From Bacteroides nordii WAL 11050 = JCM 12987 (lineage in GTDB: Bacteria > Bacteroidota > Bacteroidia > Bacteroidales > Bacteroidaceae), in contig BAJA01000023.1 in the NCBI GenBank assembly GCA_000613465.1, forward strand, positions 23,259 to 87,258: a stretch of 64,000 nt of DNA. The letters run 5' to 3'. The translations under genes were made by a program, and so were the position numbers. Positions within the stretch are counted from its first letter, which is position 1. Each line of letters starts with the position of its first letter. Below are positions 44,366-53,419 of the stretch, piece after piece. A model generated the notes under the pieces. It was given only the letters and a program-made list of their open reading frames with translations. It searched no databases and had not been told where the DNA came from.

Positions 44366-46354
44366 TTATTCTATTTTCATTGCAAATCCACCTCCGGGTG
44401 CGAGATGTATTTTCACTTTATCTTTATCATTCAACTTGATGTTTTCTTTTTTATAGTCCCGTCCGCTGCGATGTGCGTTTATACCATCTTTAAACAGGGT
44501 AACTGTTTTCCCTTTTTCTTTTAAGAATGATAAATCGACCTCTATGTCGCGTGCATCCCAATTAGTCATTCCACCGACATACCAGGTATTGCCGTGTCTG
44601 CGGGCTGTTACTATATATTCGCCGATCTTGCCATCAAGAGTGATACTTTCGTCCCATACGGTGGGTATGTTTGCAATAAAATCCAGTGATTCCGGTTCGC
44701 GCATGTAGTTGCTTGGTGCATCGCAAAGCATGTTGAACGGAGATTCCAGTATGACGTACATGGCCAGTTGATGACATCTTGTACCCTGACTCATTGGCTC
44801 TGAATTGCAAGGATAATAGTTACCTTTTGCCGCATTACGCATGGCACCTTGCGTATAATCCATTGGTCCTGCCACCTGGCGGATGAAAGGAATAATGACA
44901 TCATACTTCATCTGGTCTACAGCAGGGCTCCATTTCATCTGTTCCAGTCCGTGCACTCCTTCAAAGTTCAGAACATTGGGATATGTGCGGTTCATTCCGG
45001 CAGGTTTGTATGTGCCATGCAGGTCGAGTATCAGTTTGTGTTTTGCACAGGTTTCAGCAGCACGGTAGTTAAAGTCTACCATTTCCTGATCATCACGATC
45101 CATAAAGTCTACCTTGAATCCTTTCACACCGATATCGGCATAGTGTTTACAGATATTCTCCATATCCCGGTTGAATGCGTGAAAACCTGCCCAAAGGATG
45201 ATACCTACGTTCTTTTTCGCACCGTAATCTACCAGTTCTTTGATGTCGATTTCTTTCACAACCTGCATCAGGTCAGCTTTCAGGTTTACTGCCCAGCCCT
45301 CATCGAGAATAACATACTCAATACCATGTGCTGCTGCAAAGTCTATGTAATATTTATAAGTTGCATTGTTGATTCCGGATACGAAGTCTACTCCGTCAAT
45401 GTTCCAATTATTCCACCAGTCCCATGCTACTTTACCGGGTTTGATCCATGAGATATCAGCCACTCGTGAGGCTGCTCCTAATTTGTAAGTCATGTCACTG
45501 TTTGCCAAGTCTTTGTCTGTAGTAGAGAGGAGCGCTATGCGCCAAGGGAATGTTCGTGGGCCATTCACTTTGGCTATATAGTGTTCGCGTTGTTGTACTT
45601 GCATTTGTAGCATGTTGTGTCCACCCTGTTTGGTAACTTTAGGGTATTGCGCTTGCTTGCCGGTCAGGCTGTTATTACCGTTTGCATTAGTCAGATAGAG
45701 TCCGGGGTAGCTTTCCAGATCCGATTCTGTGATACAGATTTTTTTGCCGTTCCCTACTTCAACTACCAGCGGCAGAAACATCATTCTTCCTTTGTTTAGT
45801 TTTGAAAGCCGGTCGGTGGTATAAGCGTTCTCAAATGAATTCATAAACTGAGACTCATAATCTCCATCTTTTCCGGGCCTTACGTAGGGCACTGTAGCCA
45901 TGGCATCATCGTTAAATTGGTAGTTGACCTCTTCACTTTGGATATTGAATGGCTTCTTCCGTTGATTGATAAAACGATAAGCTATTCCATCGTCGTATGC
46001 ACGAAACTCCAATCCCCATTGTTTTTTGAATGTCAGTTTCAATTCGTTATATGTATCCTGGATTTTATCTTTCTTGTAGAATGGTGAAAGGATTGTTTCA
46101 TTCACGCTTCGTTTGTTGCTTTTGGATAGTTTGGCATTATCACCCCATACTTCTCCATCACTTAACATTAATGAAATGGGGGAGGGGGACAGGACAGATT
46201 GTCCATCATGTGTAATGTCATAGGTGATTTTTTCGCCAATGTTAATAGTTGTACTGATACGTCCGTTGGGTGAAGTCAACGTAAATTGTTTTTGTGCATA
46301 AGCCGTGGTTATCAGAAACAGGCTGCACAGCAGGGTCATTTTTAGTTTTCTCAT
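44366..46354 (-). CDS. GH97 glycoside hydrolase, probable retaining alpha-galactosidase type
   Basis: 662 residues with a signal peptide cut near AYAQ. The N-terminal super-sandwich domain (about 22-290) is followed by a (beta/alpha)8 barrel (VAWDWWNNWNIDG, YVILDEGWAV, GVKGFKVDFMDRDDQEMV) and a C-terminal beta domain. The Asp in KVDFMD sits where retaining GH97b enzymes such as the B. thetaiotaomicron alpha-galactosidase have their nucleophile; the SusB-type inverting Glu pattern is not apparent. Acts on alpha-galactosides or related sugars in the periplasm. No SusC/SusD neighbour is present. Confidence 0.88.
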   Translation of the reverse strand: MRKLKMTLLCSLFLITTAYAQKQFTLTSPNGRISTTINIGEKITYDITHDGQSVLSPSPISLMLSDGEVWGDNAKLSKSNKRSVNETILSPFYKKDKIQDTYNELKLTFKKQWGLEFRAYDDGIAYRFINQRKKPFNIQSEEVNYQFNDDAMATVPYVRPGKDGDYESQFMNSFENAYTTDRLSKLNKGRMMFLPLVVEVGNGKKICITESDLESYPGLYLTNANGNNSLTGKQAQYPKVTKQGGHNMLQMQVQQREHYIAKVNGPRTFPWRIALLSTTDKDLANSDMTYKLGAASRVADISWIKPGKVAWDWWNNWNIDGVDFVSGINNATYKYYIDFAAAHGIEYVILDEGWAVNLKADLMQVVKEIDIKELVDYGAKKNVGIILWAGFHAFNRDMENICKHYADIGVKGFKVDFMDRDDQEMVDFNYRAAETCAKHKLILDLHGTYKPAGMNRTYPNVLNFEGVHGLEQMKWSPAVDQMKYDVIIPFIRQVAGPMDYTQGAMRNAAKGNYYPCNSEPMSQGTRCHQLAMYVILESPFNMLCDAPSNYMREPESLDFIANIPTVWDESITLDGKIGEYIVTARRHGNTWYVGGMTNWDARDIEVDLSFLKEKGKTVTLFKDGINAHRSGRDYKKENIKLNDKDKVKIHLAPGGGFAMKIE

Positions 46355-46431
46355 GGTATATAAATGTTTAATTAGACCTTGGTTATGTAGGTTGCTAATA
46401 TGAAATCGTGTTGTGATATATAAAGTTGTTA

Positions 46432-46439
46432 CAAATATA
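46432..46439 (-). promoter_or_regulatory. -7 box of the GH97 gene
   Basis: TATATTTG on the minus strand fits TAnnTTTG and lies about 78 bp before the start. The -33 region is only T-rich. Confidence 0.5.
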
Positions 46440-46501
46440 CAATGAAAAAATATAAAAACCTGAGTTTGAGATAGATTTGATTTATAATTGAATAGTATTT
46501 T

Positions 46502-46677
46502 ACCACAGAGGTCGCAGAGGGCACAGAGTTTAAATCTTTATTGAAACGCAGATGAACGCAAATTCTCGCAAAGGGAAATAACGATAAAATAAAGAACTAC
46601 AGTTTTTTAATCTGCGTTCATCCGCGTTTCATCAGAGAAAATAATATCTCTGCGCCCTCCGTGTCCTCTGTGGTGAA
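46502..46677. repeat. CGCGTT/CTCTGTG composite repeat, copy 2 (long nested hairpin)
   Basis: The outer arms (ACCACAGAGG.. / ..CCTCTGTGGT) and inner arms (GAAACGCAGATGAACGCA / TCTGCGTTCATCCGCGTTTC) both pair, with an AT-rich centre carrying TCGCAAAGGGAAA and ACTACAGT. The order of blocks is as in 26531-26675. It sits between GH97 and the EPS operon terminator. Confidence 0.8.
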
Positions 46678-46704
46678 CTGATTCATTTCTGAACAGAAGT
46701 GAAT

Positions 46705-46748
46705 AAAAAATTCCCCCTTTACTGGCCACGCCTGGTCAGAAGGGGGAA
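46705..46748 (-). terminator. Rho-independent terminator of the EPS/capsule operon
   Basis: On the minus strand TTCCCCCTT, inner stem CTGACCA GGCG TGGCCAG, AAGGGGGAA, then TTTTTT. It is the strongest terminator in the window, 164 bp past the last operon gene. Confidence 0.88.
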
Positions 46749-46911
46749 ACACAAACAAACAATAATATTAAGAAACTGGCGTGATTCACATCAGACCAAC
46801 TCCCTGTTTCCCTTTCGGGAAAATACAGTACTGAGATTGAATAACAGTACCATATGCCTTCAAAAAACTATTAATTCTGTTGTTGTGCCATTTTCTTATT
46901 ATTGTAGATAC
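46749..46911. other. 3' tail of the EPS operon
   Basis: About 160 bp between upxZ and the terminator. A small TTTCCCTTTCGGGAAA palindrome is present; nothing else is recognised. Confidence 0.4.
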
Positions 46912-47388
46912 TTATTCGGTGACTTCACTCCATGGATAAGGATATTTTTCCAGATTTGTCAGTGTATCTACAATCTCTTGTTCCTCCGCTGTTAACTCTC
47001 TTTTCCCCCAATCGTCTATTATAGCATGAGCTTCTGCTGCCAGTTCGTCATCAAATACTTCACCATAACAGTAGGTCAGTAGTTGACATTTCAAAAGAGA
47101 AGGAGAGAGTTTTTCCAATACTTTCCATGAGCGCTCCAGAATTGTTTGCTTACGGGTTTCTATATCATTGGTATAGATAAGAGCGTTATATCCCATCAAC
47201 AAAGCGAGGCAAAGGAGTGCTTCTTCTTCATCGGTAGAGGCTTGAGCTGTGAACAAAACATTTGCTTTTTGCAGCACTTCTTTGTTCTGTTGGCAGAGTG
47301 AATCTGCATATATAGGTGAATCATCTACACCCAGATATAACAGTTCGTGGGCTAAATGTTTTAATTCCTGAATTTGAGTTGTTAGCAT
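46912..47388 (-). CDS. upxZ: UpxZ-type antagonist of capsule antitermination
   Basis: 158 residues matching the UpxZ family: ELLYLGVDDSPIYAD, EEEALLCLALLMGYNALIY, SLLKCQLLTYCYGEV and the ending EKYPYPWSEV. Known UpxZ proteins block UpxY antiterminators of other capsule operons, so that one polysaccharide is made at a time. Usually upxZ follows upxY at the promoter end; here it is the last gene of the operon and no upxY is in the window. Small cytoplasmic protein, no other domain. Confidence 0.85.
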   Translation of the reverse strand: MLTTQIQELKHLAHELLYLGVDDSPIYADSLCQQNKEVLQKANVLFTAQASTDEEEALLCLALLMGYNALIYTNDIETRKQTILERSWKVLEKLSPSLLKCQLLTYCYGEVFDDELAAEAHAIIDDWGKRELTAEEQEIVDTLTNLEKYPYPWSEVTE

Positions 47389-47444
47389 ATGATTGTTGAA
47401 TTTAAGTTAGTAGCATTTAAAAGAGTGATTTCGTTATTTATTTC

Positions 47445-48140
47445 TTATTGTAGAGTATTTACTTTATTGCATACGATGGTAATTCCTAATTTAGACAAAC
47501 CTGCTGTCCATTCATCTTCATTTGAATTGAAATACTCACTGTAGTGCATTATTTTGGTATCTTCTATTCCGGAAAAAGCATATGTGTACAGGTCTCTTCT
47601 TAGTAACATTCTACTATAATTCAGTGCATCATCACCATTGTATCCAAAGAAAGAATAGAGATTCATCATGAGCTTGCAACCTTTTTCTTTGAGCCGTACA
47701 AAGTCCTCTGTTCCCCAATAAATACTTCGTTCCGGTTGCATGACTACAGGGATATAACCTATGTTTATAATAGAGTCAAGCACTTCCCAAAAGCTATCAT
47801 TTTTTAGCAGGGGATGAACATCAATAAGCAATTCTTTATGCCCGTCAATGGTCAGTAGATCTTCAGTGCCCAGCATCTTTTCAAAAGCATTATCCAGGCG
47901 ATATCTGGCAGAAAGTTTCAGTTCAATGCTTCCATTATACTGATTTTTTAAACTATTGAATACTTTCTCGAGATTCTCTGTTGTGTTCTCAGGATTCTCT
48001 TTTTTCACAGGTGGAACACATGTCACCTGCTTTATTCCTATATCTTCCAGATAGTTCAACAGTTCCATTGATTTGTCCGGAGATAAGGCCCAGGCATCTG
48101 TACCTGGTAAGAGGTAGGGCTGAAAGTCAGTATAAATCAT
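47445..48140 (-). CDS. CpsB/YwqE-like PHP protein lacking all metal ligands (pseudoenzyme)
   Basis: 231 residues collinear with the intact CpsB-like protein encoded just upstream, e.g. GYIPVVMQPERSIYW against GYKPIIAHPERYLYM and LKEKGCKLMMNLYSFFG against LKKNGCKFQLNLMSLAG. Every metal-binding position is altered: HAH is QPY, TPH is VPP, the Glu of GEY is Arg, HPER is QPER and SDLH is GIED. Phosphatase activity is therefore not expected. It may bind the Wzc tail or the active CpsB without catalysis. It starts 39 bp after cpsB. Confidence 0.85.
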   Translation of the reverse strand: MIYTDFQPYLLPGTDAWALSPDKSMELLNYLEDIGIKQVTCVPPVKKENPENTTENLEKVFNSLKNQYNGSIELKLSARYRLDNAFEKMLGTEDLLTIDGHKELLIDVHPLLKNDSFWEVLDSIINIGYIPVVMQPERSIYWGTEDFVRLKEKGCKLMMNLYSFFGYNGDDALNYSRMLLRRDLYTYAFSGIEDTKIMHYSEYFNSNEDEWTAGLSKLGITIVCNKVNTLQ

Positions 48141-48179
48141 TAATCTTGCTTTTAATGTAGGTACAGTTTCCTTATTTTA

Positions 48180-48902
48180 TTAAAGAAGGTTGTTGTTGTC
48201 TATTAATGTCTTTACTAACTGTTGCTGTGAACGTGATAACCGTATTCGTGAAAGGGCATCCATATAAATCTCCAGATGGTGAAGATCAGAACCGGCAAAG
48301 TCGTAAAAACCTGCTTTTAATAATACTTGAGACCGTTGTAATACTCTTTTGCCATATATACCTGCCAACGACATCAGATTTAACTGAAACTTACAACCAT
48401 TTTTCTTTAGTGCAACCAGTTCCTCTTCGCGCATATACAAATATCGTTCCGGATGTGCTATAATGGGTTTATAGCCACTTACTTGTAACTCATAAAGCAT
48501 GTGACGGAGGTCAGGAGGTGCCGATAGATAGGAGGTCTCCACTAATACATGGCAATCCCCTAAAGTCAGCAATCCCTCTTCCGTCTGTTTCTTAAATCCT
48601 GTGTCCAGCATATACTCGCCGGCCAGCCGGAGCTCAACAGGAGATTTATTCTTTTTACAAAACTCTTCGAAACGCTTTTGAAGAAAGTCGGGATGGTTTT
48701 CAATGATATCTTCCATAATATGAGGTGTGAGAAAGATTCTTCTGACACCTATTTCATACAGGTATTCAATGGCCGCAAGAGATTCTTCTACAGAAGCCAT
48801 CCCGTCATCTACTCCGGGAAGGAGATGGGCATGAACGTCTGTCATGCCCTTTAAGAGTCCCGATTTTAAGATATTTGTTTCTGATGAAAGCCAGGAAAAC
48901 AT
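48180..48902 (-). CDS. Mn-dependent protein tyrosine phosphatase, CpsB/YwqE type
   Basis: 240-residue PHP-fold phosphatase that removes phosphate from the tyrosine-rich tail of the Wzc kinase and so tunes polysaccharide length and export. Metal ligands are all present: DVHAHLLPGVDDG (about 23-35), TPHI (about 59), AGEY, AHPERY and GSDLHH. It lies 14 bp downstream of the Wzc gene, as expected for a kinase/phosphatase pair. Confidence 0.92.
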   Translation of the reverse strand: MFSWLSSETNILKSGLLKGMTDVHAHLLPGVDDGMASVEESLAAIEYLYEIGVRRIFLTPHIMEDIIENHPDFLQKRFEEFCKKNKSPVELRLAGEYMLDTGFKKQTEEGLLTLGDCHVLVETSYLSAPPDLRHMLYELQVSGYKPIIAHPERYLYMREEELVALKKNGCKFQLNLMSLAGIYGKRVLQRSQVLLKAGFYDFAGSDLHHLEIYMDALSRIRLSRSQQQLVKTLIDNNNLL

Positions 48903-48916
48903 AGAGTAGTTTTTGA

Positions 48917-51382
48917 TTATTTATTAAAAAGATTGGAGATACGTTTTTTCAAACGCTTTGTCAAACTTTTGTTTTTACTTTTTCGTCCTTCATCATTTCC
49001 ATATCCATAGCCGTATCCATAACCGTACCCATATCCATAACCATAACCTTTACGGTCATAATTGACTCCGTTAAGCACGATGGCCATATTACGTAATTTA
49101 TCCAGTTCGTACATTCGTTCCAGATTCGGAAGCTGGCGATGATCCATTATTCCGGCACGTACTACATAGATAGTTAGGTCTACTACTCGATTGATAATTG
49201 AAGCATCGGCTACGATGTCTACCGGTACGTTGTCCAGAATAACATAGTCATAGTGTTTTTTTAACTCTGTAACTATGCGGTCAAAACGTTCACTCAGAAG
49301 AAGTTCGGCAGGATTGGGAGGAACAGGACCGGCAAAGATGATATCGAGATTTTTATATTTATCATTTGTGATAATAATATCTTCAATCTTATCTGTTTTT
49401 CCCGATAAATAGTTGGTAAGTCCCATACGAGCCGGAATATCAGTGAAAATATTGCTCAAAGTACCTTTGCGGATATCCACATCGACCAGGATAACCTTCT
49501 TATTCATTTGTGCGATACTCATAGCCAGGTTACATGAGATAAATGTTTTTCCGGCTCCGGGATTAGAGGATGTCAGCATTACTACCTGAAGGTTTTCAGT
49601 TTTCACACGCATGAAGTCCATATTAGTCCGGATAATGCGGAATGCCTCGGATATTGGGCTACGGCTATTCTCGTGAACGATGATAGGAGATTCTTTTCTG
49701 TCTTTCTCACTACATTGGGGAATATCACCCAGAATGGGTACACTTAGAGCATCTTCCAAATCTTTACGGGTACGTACTTTGGTATCCAATGTCTTTTGTA
49801 ACCAGAAGAATATCATAGGAATAGCGCCTCCTATCAGAATGGCTGCAAATAAAATAACCATTGTCCTGGGAGCTACAGGCTTGCTACTACCCGATGCCGG
49901 ATCGATAATACGTGCATTACTTTCTGTGATAGCCTGTGTTAAAGCATTCTCTTCACGTTTGTTCAGCAGATAGAGATAAAGCTCTTCTTTAATTTTTTGT
50001 TGTCGTTCTACCGTTAGTACATATTTTTGTTGAGCAGGTACAGCTTCAATACGTTTCTGGGTTTGCTCTTCATGTTCCCGGTTATTCTTTAATTTGATGT
50101 TCAATCCAACGATTAGGTTGTCCACGGAGCGGATAATCGTCTGTTTCATTGCGGCCAGAGAATTGTTCAGGTCGATAACAATGGGGTTCTTGCTACTACT
50201 GCCAGAAACCAATTTATCACGTTTAAGCAACATTTCATTGTACTCACTGATTTGAGATTCCACACTGTTGTCAGAAATACCGGTATTGGCAGGAATTAGG
50301 TCTGCATTCTTTTGAGGATCTACTAAATAATCTTTAATATATTTGGCAATGCTTAGTTGATTTTCGAGGCTAAGTCCTTCCTGGCGATAAAGGCTTGTGT
50401 TTGCCAGATACATGCCTGTTTCTGACGTGATATCGGTCAGTTGATTTTCACGTTTGAATGCTTCAATGTTGGCATCCACTCCACCTAATTCACGTTCGAT
50501 AATTATCAGACGTTCATTGATGAAATTTGAAGTGTTCACTGCTATCTGATTTTTATCATTAATAGCGTCTTCATTATAAATGGCAATTGCCATATTGATT
50601 ACGTCTTCTGCACGTGCTATTGAGACATCTTTTAAAGTAAGATTAATGATTGTAGCAGTTTTGCTGGCAAGGGACACTTCCATGCTACTTTGATAAGCAT
50701 CTACAACCCTTTCCATGTTGGATTTAGTGACTGAGATGGGTTTCTCGTAAAAATTGTCTGAATAATACAAAGTTGGCATTACTACCATTGCACCAACTGG
50801 AGTTTGTATTGTATCGTGTAAGTTTACTTCCAGTACCTCGTTTGAAGTGACTTCTCCATCTCCAACACTCATTTTCAGATCAGATAGCCTGACTCTGGCT
50901 GAATCAATTGGAGTTACTGTTACAAGGATTGATTGCCTCTCTTCTGCTTCAGGGAAAGAAAGTATTATTGGAGAGTGTGTATAAAGTTCTTTATTCCTTA
51001 ATCCCTCTTTTATTTTATAGCTAATATCTAAATGCAGCCGACGTGCAACTTCTTCCATTAAATGTCGGGATTGAAATATAAGTACCTCATTGTCAACATT
51101 TCGTTTTCCTCCGAAAAGTCCTAAATCTGCAAAGGCAGAAGATTCACTTATCCCACCTCCTTTTGAATCATCACGTATTAAAACAGAGGCTTTACGACTA
51201 TATATTTTGGATGAAGATTGTAAATAAAAGAAGGCAATACCTACACACAGGAAAATAGATAGTATAAACCAATAACGGTTACTCCATATTAGCTGTAGAA
51301 TATCAGCAATATTAATTTCTTCTTCCTTTTCAGAAGATTTGGAGGCTTTTGACTCTTTATTAATTTTTTGTTCAGTACTCAT
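48917..51382 (-). CDS. Wzc-type polysaccharide co-polymerase and tyrosine autokinase
   Basis: 821 residues. Two membrane helices (about 33-52 and 515-535) flank a Wzz periplasmic domain with coiled coils (about 270-490). The cytoplasmic BY-kinase has Walker A SSNPGAGKTFISC (about 608), Walker A' ILVDVDIRKG and Walker B YVILDNVPVD. The C-terminal tail holds eight alternating Tyr-Gly units, then a Lys/Arg-rich end. The tyrosines are likely autophosphorylation sites. Controls chain length and export with Wza and CpsB. Confidence 0.95.
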   Translation of the reverse strand: MSTEQKINKESKASKSSEKEEEINIADILQLIWSNRYWFILSIFLCVGIAFFYLQSSSKIYSRKASVLIRDDSKGGGISESSAFADLGLFGGKRNVDNEVLIFQSRHLMEEVARRLHLDISYKIKEGLRNKELYTHSPIILSFPEAEERQSILVTVTPIDSARVRLSDLKMSVGDGEVTSNEVLEVNLHDTIQTPVGAMVVMPTLYYSDNFYEKPISVTKSNMERVVDAYQSSMEVSLASKTATIINLTLKDVSIARAEDVINMAIAIYNEDAINDKNQIAVNTSNFINERLIIIERELGGVDANIEAFKRENQLTDITSETGMYLANTSLYRQEGLSLENQLSIAKYIKDYLVDPQKNADLIPANTGISDNSVESQISEYNEMLLKRDKLVSGSSSKNPIVIDLNNSLAAMKQTIIRSVDNLIVGLNIKLKNNREHEEQTQKRIEAVPAQQKYVLTVERQQKIKEELYLYLLNKREENALTQAITESNARIIDPASGSSKPVAPRTMVILFAAILIGGAIPMIFFWLQKTLDTKVRTRKDLEDALSVPILGDIPQCSEKDRKESPIIVHENSRSPISEAFRIIRTNMDFMRVKTENLQVVMLTSSNPGAGKTFISCNLAMSIAQMNKKVILVDVDIRKGTLSNIFTDIPARMGLTNYLSGKTDKIEDIIITNDKYKNLDIIFAGPVPPNPAELLLSERFDRIVTELKKHYDYVILDNVPVDIVADASIINRVVDLTIYVVRAGIMDHRQLPNLERMYELDKLRNMAIVLNGVNYDRKGYGYGYGYGYGYGYGYGNDEGRKSKNKSLTKRLKKRISNLFNK

Positions 51383-51397
51383 TATTTAAAGGCATTT

Positions 51398-52177
51398 TTA
51401 TTTAAACATAGTCACTAAGAGTGAGGTTATAGAGGCAAGTACGGATACTCCGGACAACCATACACCGACAGAATTGTTGGAGTTGATACGACTTTGTCCC
51501 GTTTTTGCATTGTTTGGCTCTACATATACAATATCATTCTGCTGTAGATAGTAACAAGGCGACTGAAAGATATCTGATGAACGTAAATCATGATATAGGA
51601 TACTACGTTTACCATCTTTTTCACGGATTACGGCTACACGGTCACGGCGGCCATAGATAGTTAAATCACCAGCCATACTCAATGCTTCAAGCAATGTTAT
51701 TCTGTCTCCTGAAATATCGAATGTTCCCGGACGTCCTACTTCACCTATTACAGAAACTTTGAAGTTAAGGAATTGAACTGTTACAATAGGATCTTTGATT
51801 AATTCTTCTTCAATTAATCTCTTTTTAATTAACTCGGTCACTTGCATACGGGTTAACCCTTCTACATGGATTTCTCCTAAAATAGGGAAATCAATATTGC
51901 CGTCTTGATTAACGAGATAACCAACTAACCGTTGTTGGCTAACGTTCTGTCCACCTATCTGATAACTTACTAATGGCATATTGAAAGGTAAAGCTAATTC
52001 AGGATCTTTACTGTTTACTATAATGGCTAACAGGTCATCTTTGTGGATGATAACCTCATAACTCTTATCAATTGCTTCTTCTTTGATAAGAGAAATGTCT
52101 TGTAAATAAAGCACTTCTTTTGGAGCTGAACAGGCCGCAAGTAAAACGACCATACAGATTAAAAATGTATGTTTCAT
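51398..52177 (-). CDS. Wza-type outer-membrane polysaccharide export lipoprotein
   Basis: 259 residues with lipobox LLAACSAP (Cys about 16). The Poly_export domain (about 40-135) starts YEVIIHKDDLLAI and includes GNIDFPILGEIHVEGLT; an SLBB domain follows (VSVIGEVGRPGTFDI). A C-terminal hydrophobic segment (VGVWLSGVSVLASITSLLV) could be the membrane-spanning helix. It forms the export channel with Wzc, whose gene starts 15 bp downstream. Confidence 0.93.
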   Translation of the reverse strand: MKHTFLICMVVLLAACSAPKEVLYLQDISLIKEEAIDKSYEVIIHKDDLLAIIVNSKDPELALPFNMPLVSYQIGGQNVSQQRLVGYLVNQDGNIDFPILGEIHVEGLTRMQVTELIKKRLIEEELIKDPIVTVQFLNFKVSVIGEVGRPGTFDISGDRITLLEALSMAGDLTIYGRRDRVAVIREKDGKRSILYHDLRSSDIFQSPCYYLQQNDIVYVEPNNAKTGQSRINSNNSVGVWLSGVSVLASITSLLVTMFK

Positions 52178-52307
52178 TTTTTAATAAAATAATTAGTTAT
52201 TGTTGTTTGAATTTTAAATTAATATTTGAGAAATTTGAAAAGAGAATTTGTCAATTGGAGGGGACTACTGGAAATTTTATTAATAAAAGTGTAAAATAAT
52301 AGTTGCT

Positions 52308-53390
52308 TTAATAATATATACTATACTGATTAGCAATTGTTTCCCATTTATAATTTCTATTGGCAATCTCTAACATGTCTTTGGCGTTTTGTTGTAAGAT
52401 AGTATTGTTTTTTTGAGTTAATTCAAGAAGATCTTTTTCATTTTGAAAATAGCAAGCCTTTTTTTGAGTAGTTTCGCGATTGTATATAACGTCATAGGCA
52501 AGAATGGGTACACCGAAAAACATAGCTTCCACTAATGACGGATTTGTGCCTCCTGCACTATGCCCATGAATATAATATTTACAATTTTTCCGTAGTGCAT
52601 ATAGTTTCTGCAAATCATAAATAGGATCTAATATCTTTATATTATTATGTGAAATATATTTTTTTTTCAGATCTTTTCCATACTCGCTTCTTTCCCAGTT
52701 GCCAATAAATATCATTGGTATATTGCTTTGTGCGAAAGCCTCCAATATTAGATGGCAATTATTTTCTGGTTCAATTCTACAGATAGTTATGGCATATTCA
52801 CCAGCAGATAAATTATAATGGTTTAAAATGTCATATTGTTGTTCACTGGATATGGTTTGTTGTACATGGTCACCTCCATATGCTATTAACACGGTTTCTT
52901 TACCATATTCATTTTTTACATACTCTTGTATTCCTTTGTTATCTGCTATTATCACATCGGCATATTTTATGGCCATTGCTTCAGAATATTTGAGGAACTT
53001 TCTTGCAAACTTTCCCCATTTAGCCCGTCTGTGTTCTATCCCGTCTATATTTATTATTAATTGTTTGTGGCATAACATACGGAAGAAGGGTAAGAAGATA
53101 CATCCTGATACCCCTAAAACTAAAATAGTATCGTAGCCTTTGATTACTTTCATTAATGAATAGATATCATATGGAGTGCTTTGTATTCCATTTGCATGGA
53201 AAAAGGGGATATATTTCAAAACAGCTCCTTTATAAACTTTCATTTGTTTTTCATAATCTTTACTACTGCAAAATACGGTATATTGAATATCAGAGGGTGT
53301 GTTTTCACCAATCATATTCTCTACCAGTGTTTCAAAGCCACCATATTTTGCGGGTACACCTTGTATACCTATGATTGCAACTTTCTTCAT
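52308..53390 (-). CDS. GT4 glycosyltransferase with DUF1972 N-terminus
   Basis: 360 residues, GT-B fold. The N-terminal DUF1972 part is distinctive (VAIIGIQGVPAKYGGFETLVENM, then INIDGIEHRRAKWGKF); the C-terminal nucleotide-sugar half has ICRIEPENNCHLILEAF and GTNPSLVEAMFFGVPILAYD. DUF1972 enzymes are often annotated as rhamnosyltransferases, in keeping with the dTDP-rhamnose genes in this operon; the donor is inferred. Confidence 0.88.
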   Translation of the reverse strand: MKKVAIIGIQGVPAKYGGFETLVENMIGENTPSDIQYTVFCSSKDYEKQMKVYKGAVLKYIPFFHANGIQSTPYDIYSLMKVIKGYDTILVLGVSGCIFLPFFRMLCHKQLIINIDGIEHRRAKWGKFARKFLKYSEAMAIKYADVIIADNKGIQEYVKNEYGKETVLIAYGGDHVQQTISSEQQYDILNHYNLSAGEYAITICRIEPENNCHLILEAFAQSNIPMIFIGNWERSEYGKDLKKKYISHNNIKILDPIYDLQKLYALRKNCKYYIHGHSAGGTNPSLVEAMFFGVPILAYDVIYNRETTQKKACYFQNEKDLLELTQKNNTILQQNAKDMLEIANRNYKWETIANQYSIYY

Positions 53391-53419
53391 TAATTATAAT
53401 ATTATAATAGAAATACGGA

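Noticed and set aside
44366..46354. Part of a polysaccharide utilisation locus
   Set aside because: No SusC/SusD pair, sulfatase or hybrid sensor accompanies the GH97 gene within the window.
46699..46995. Plus-strand ORF of 98 codons
   Set aside because: It crosses the operon terminator hairpin and the upxZ 3' end; it is a shadow frame.
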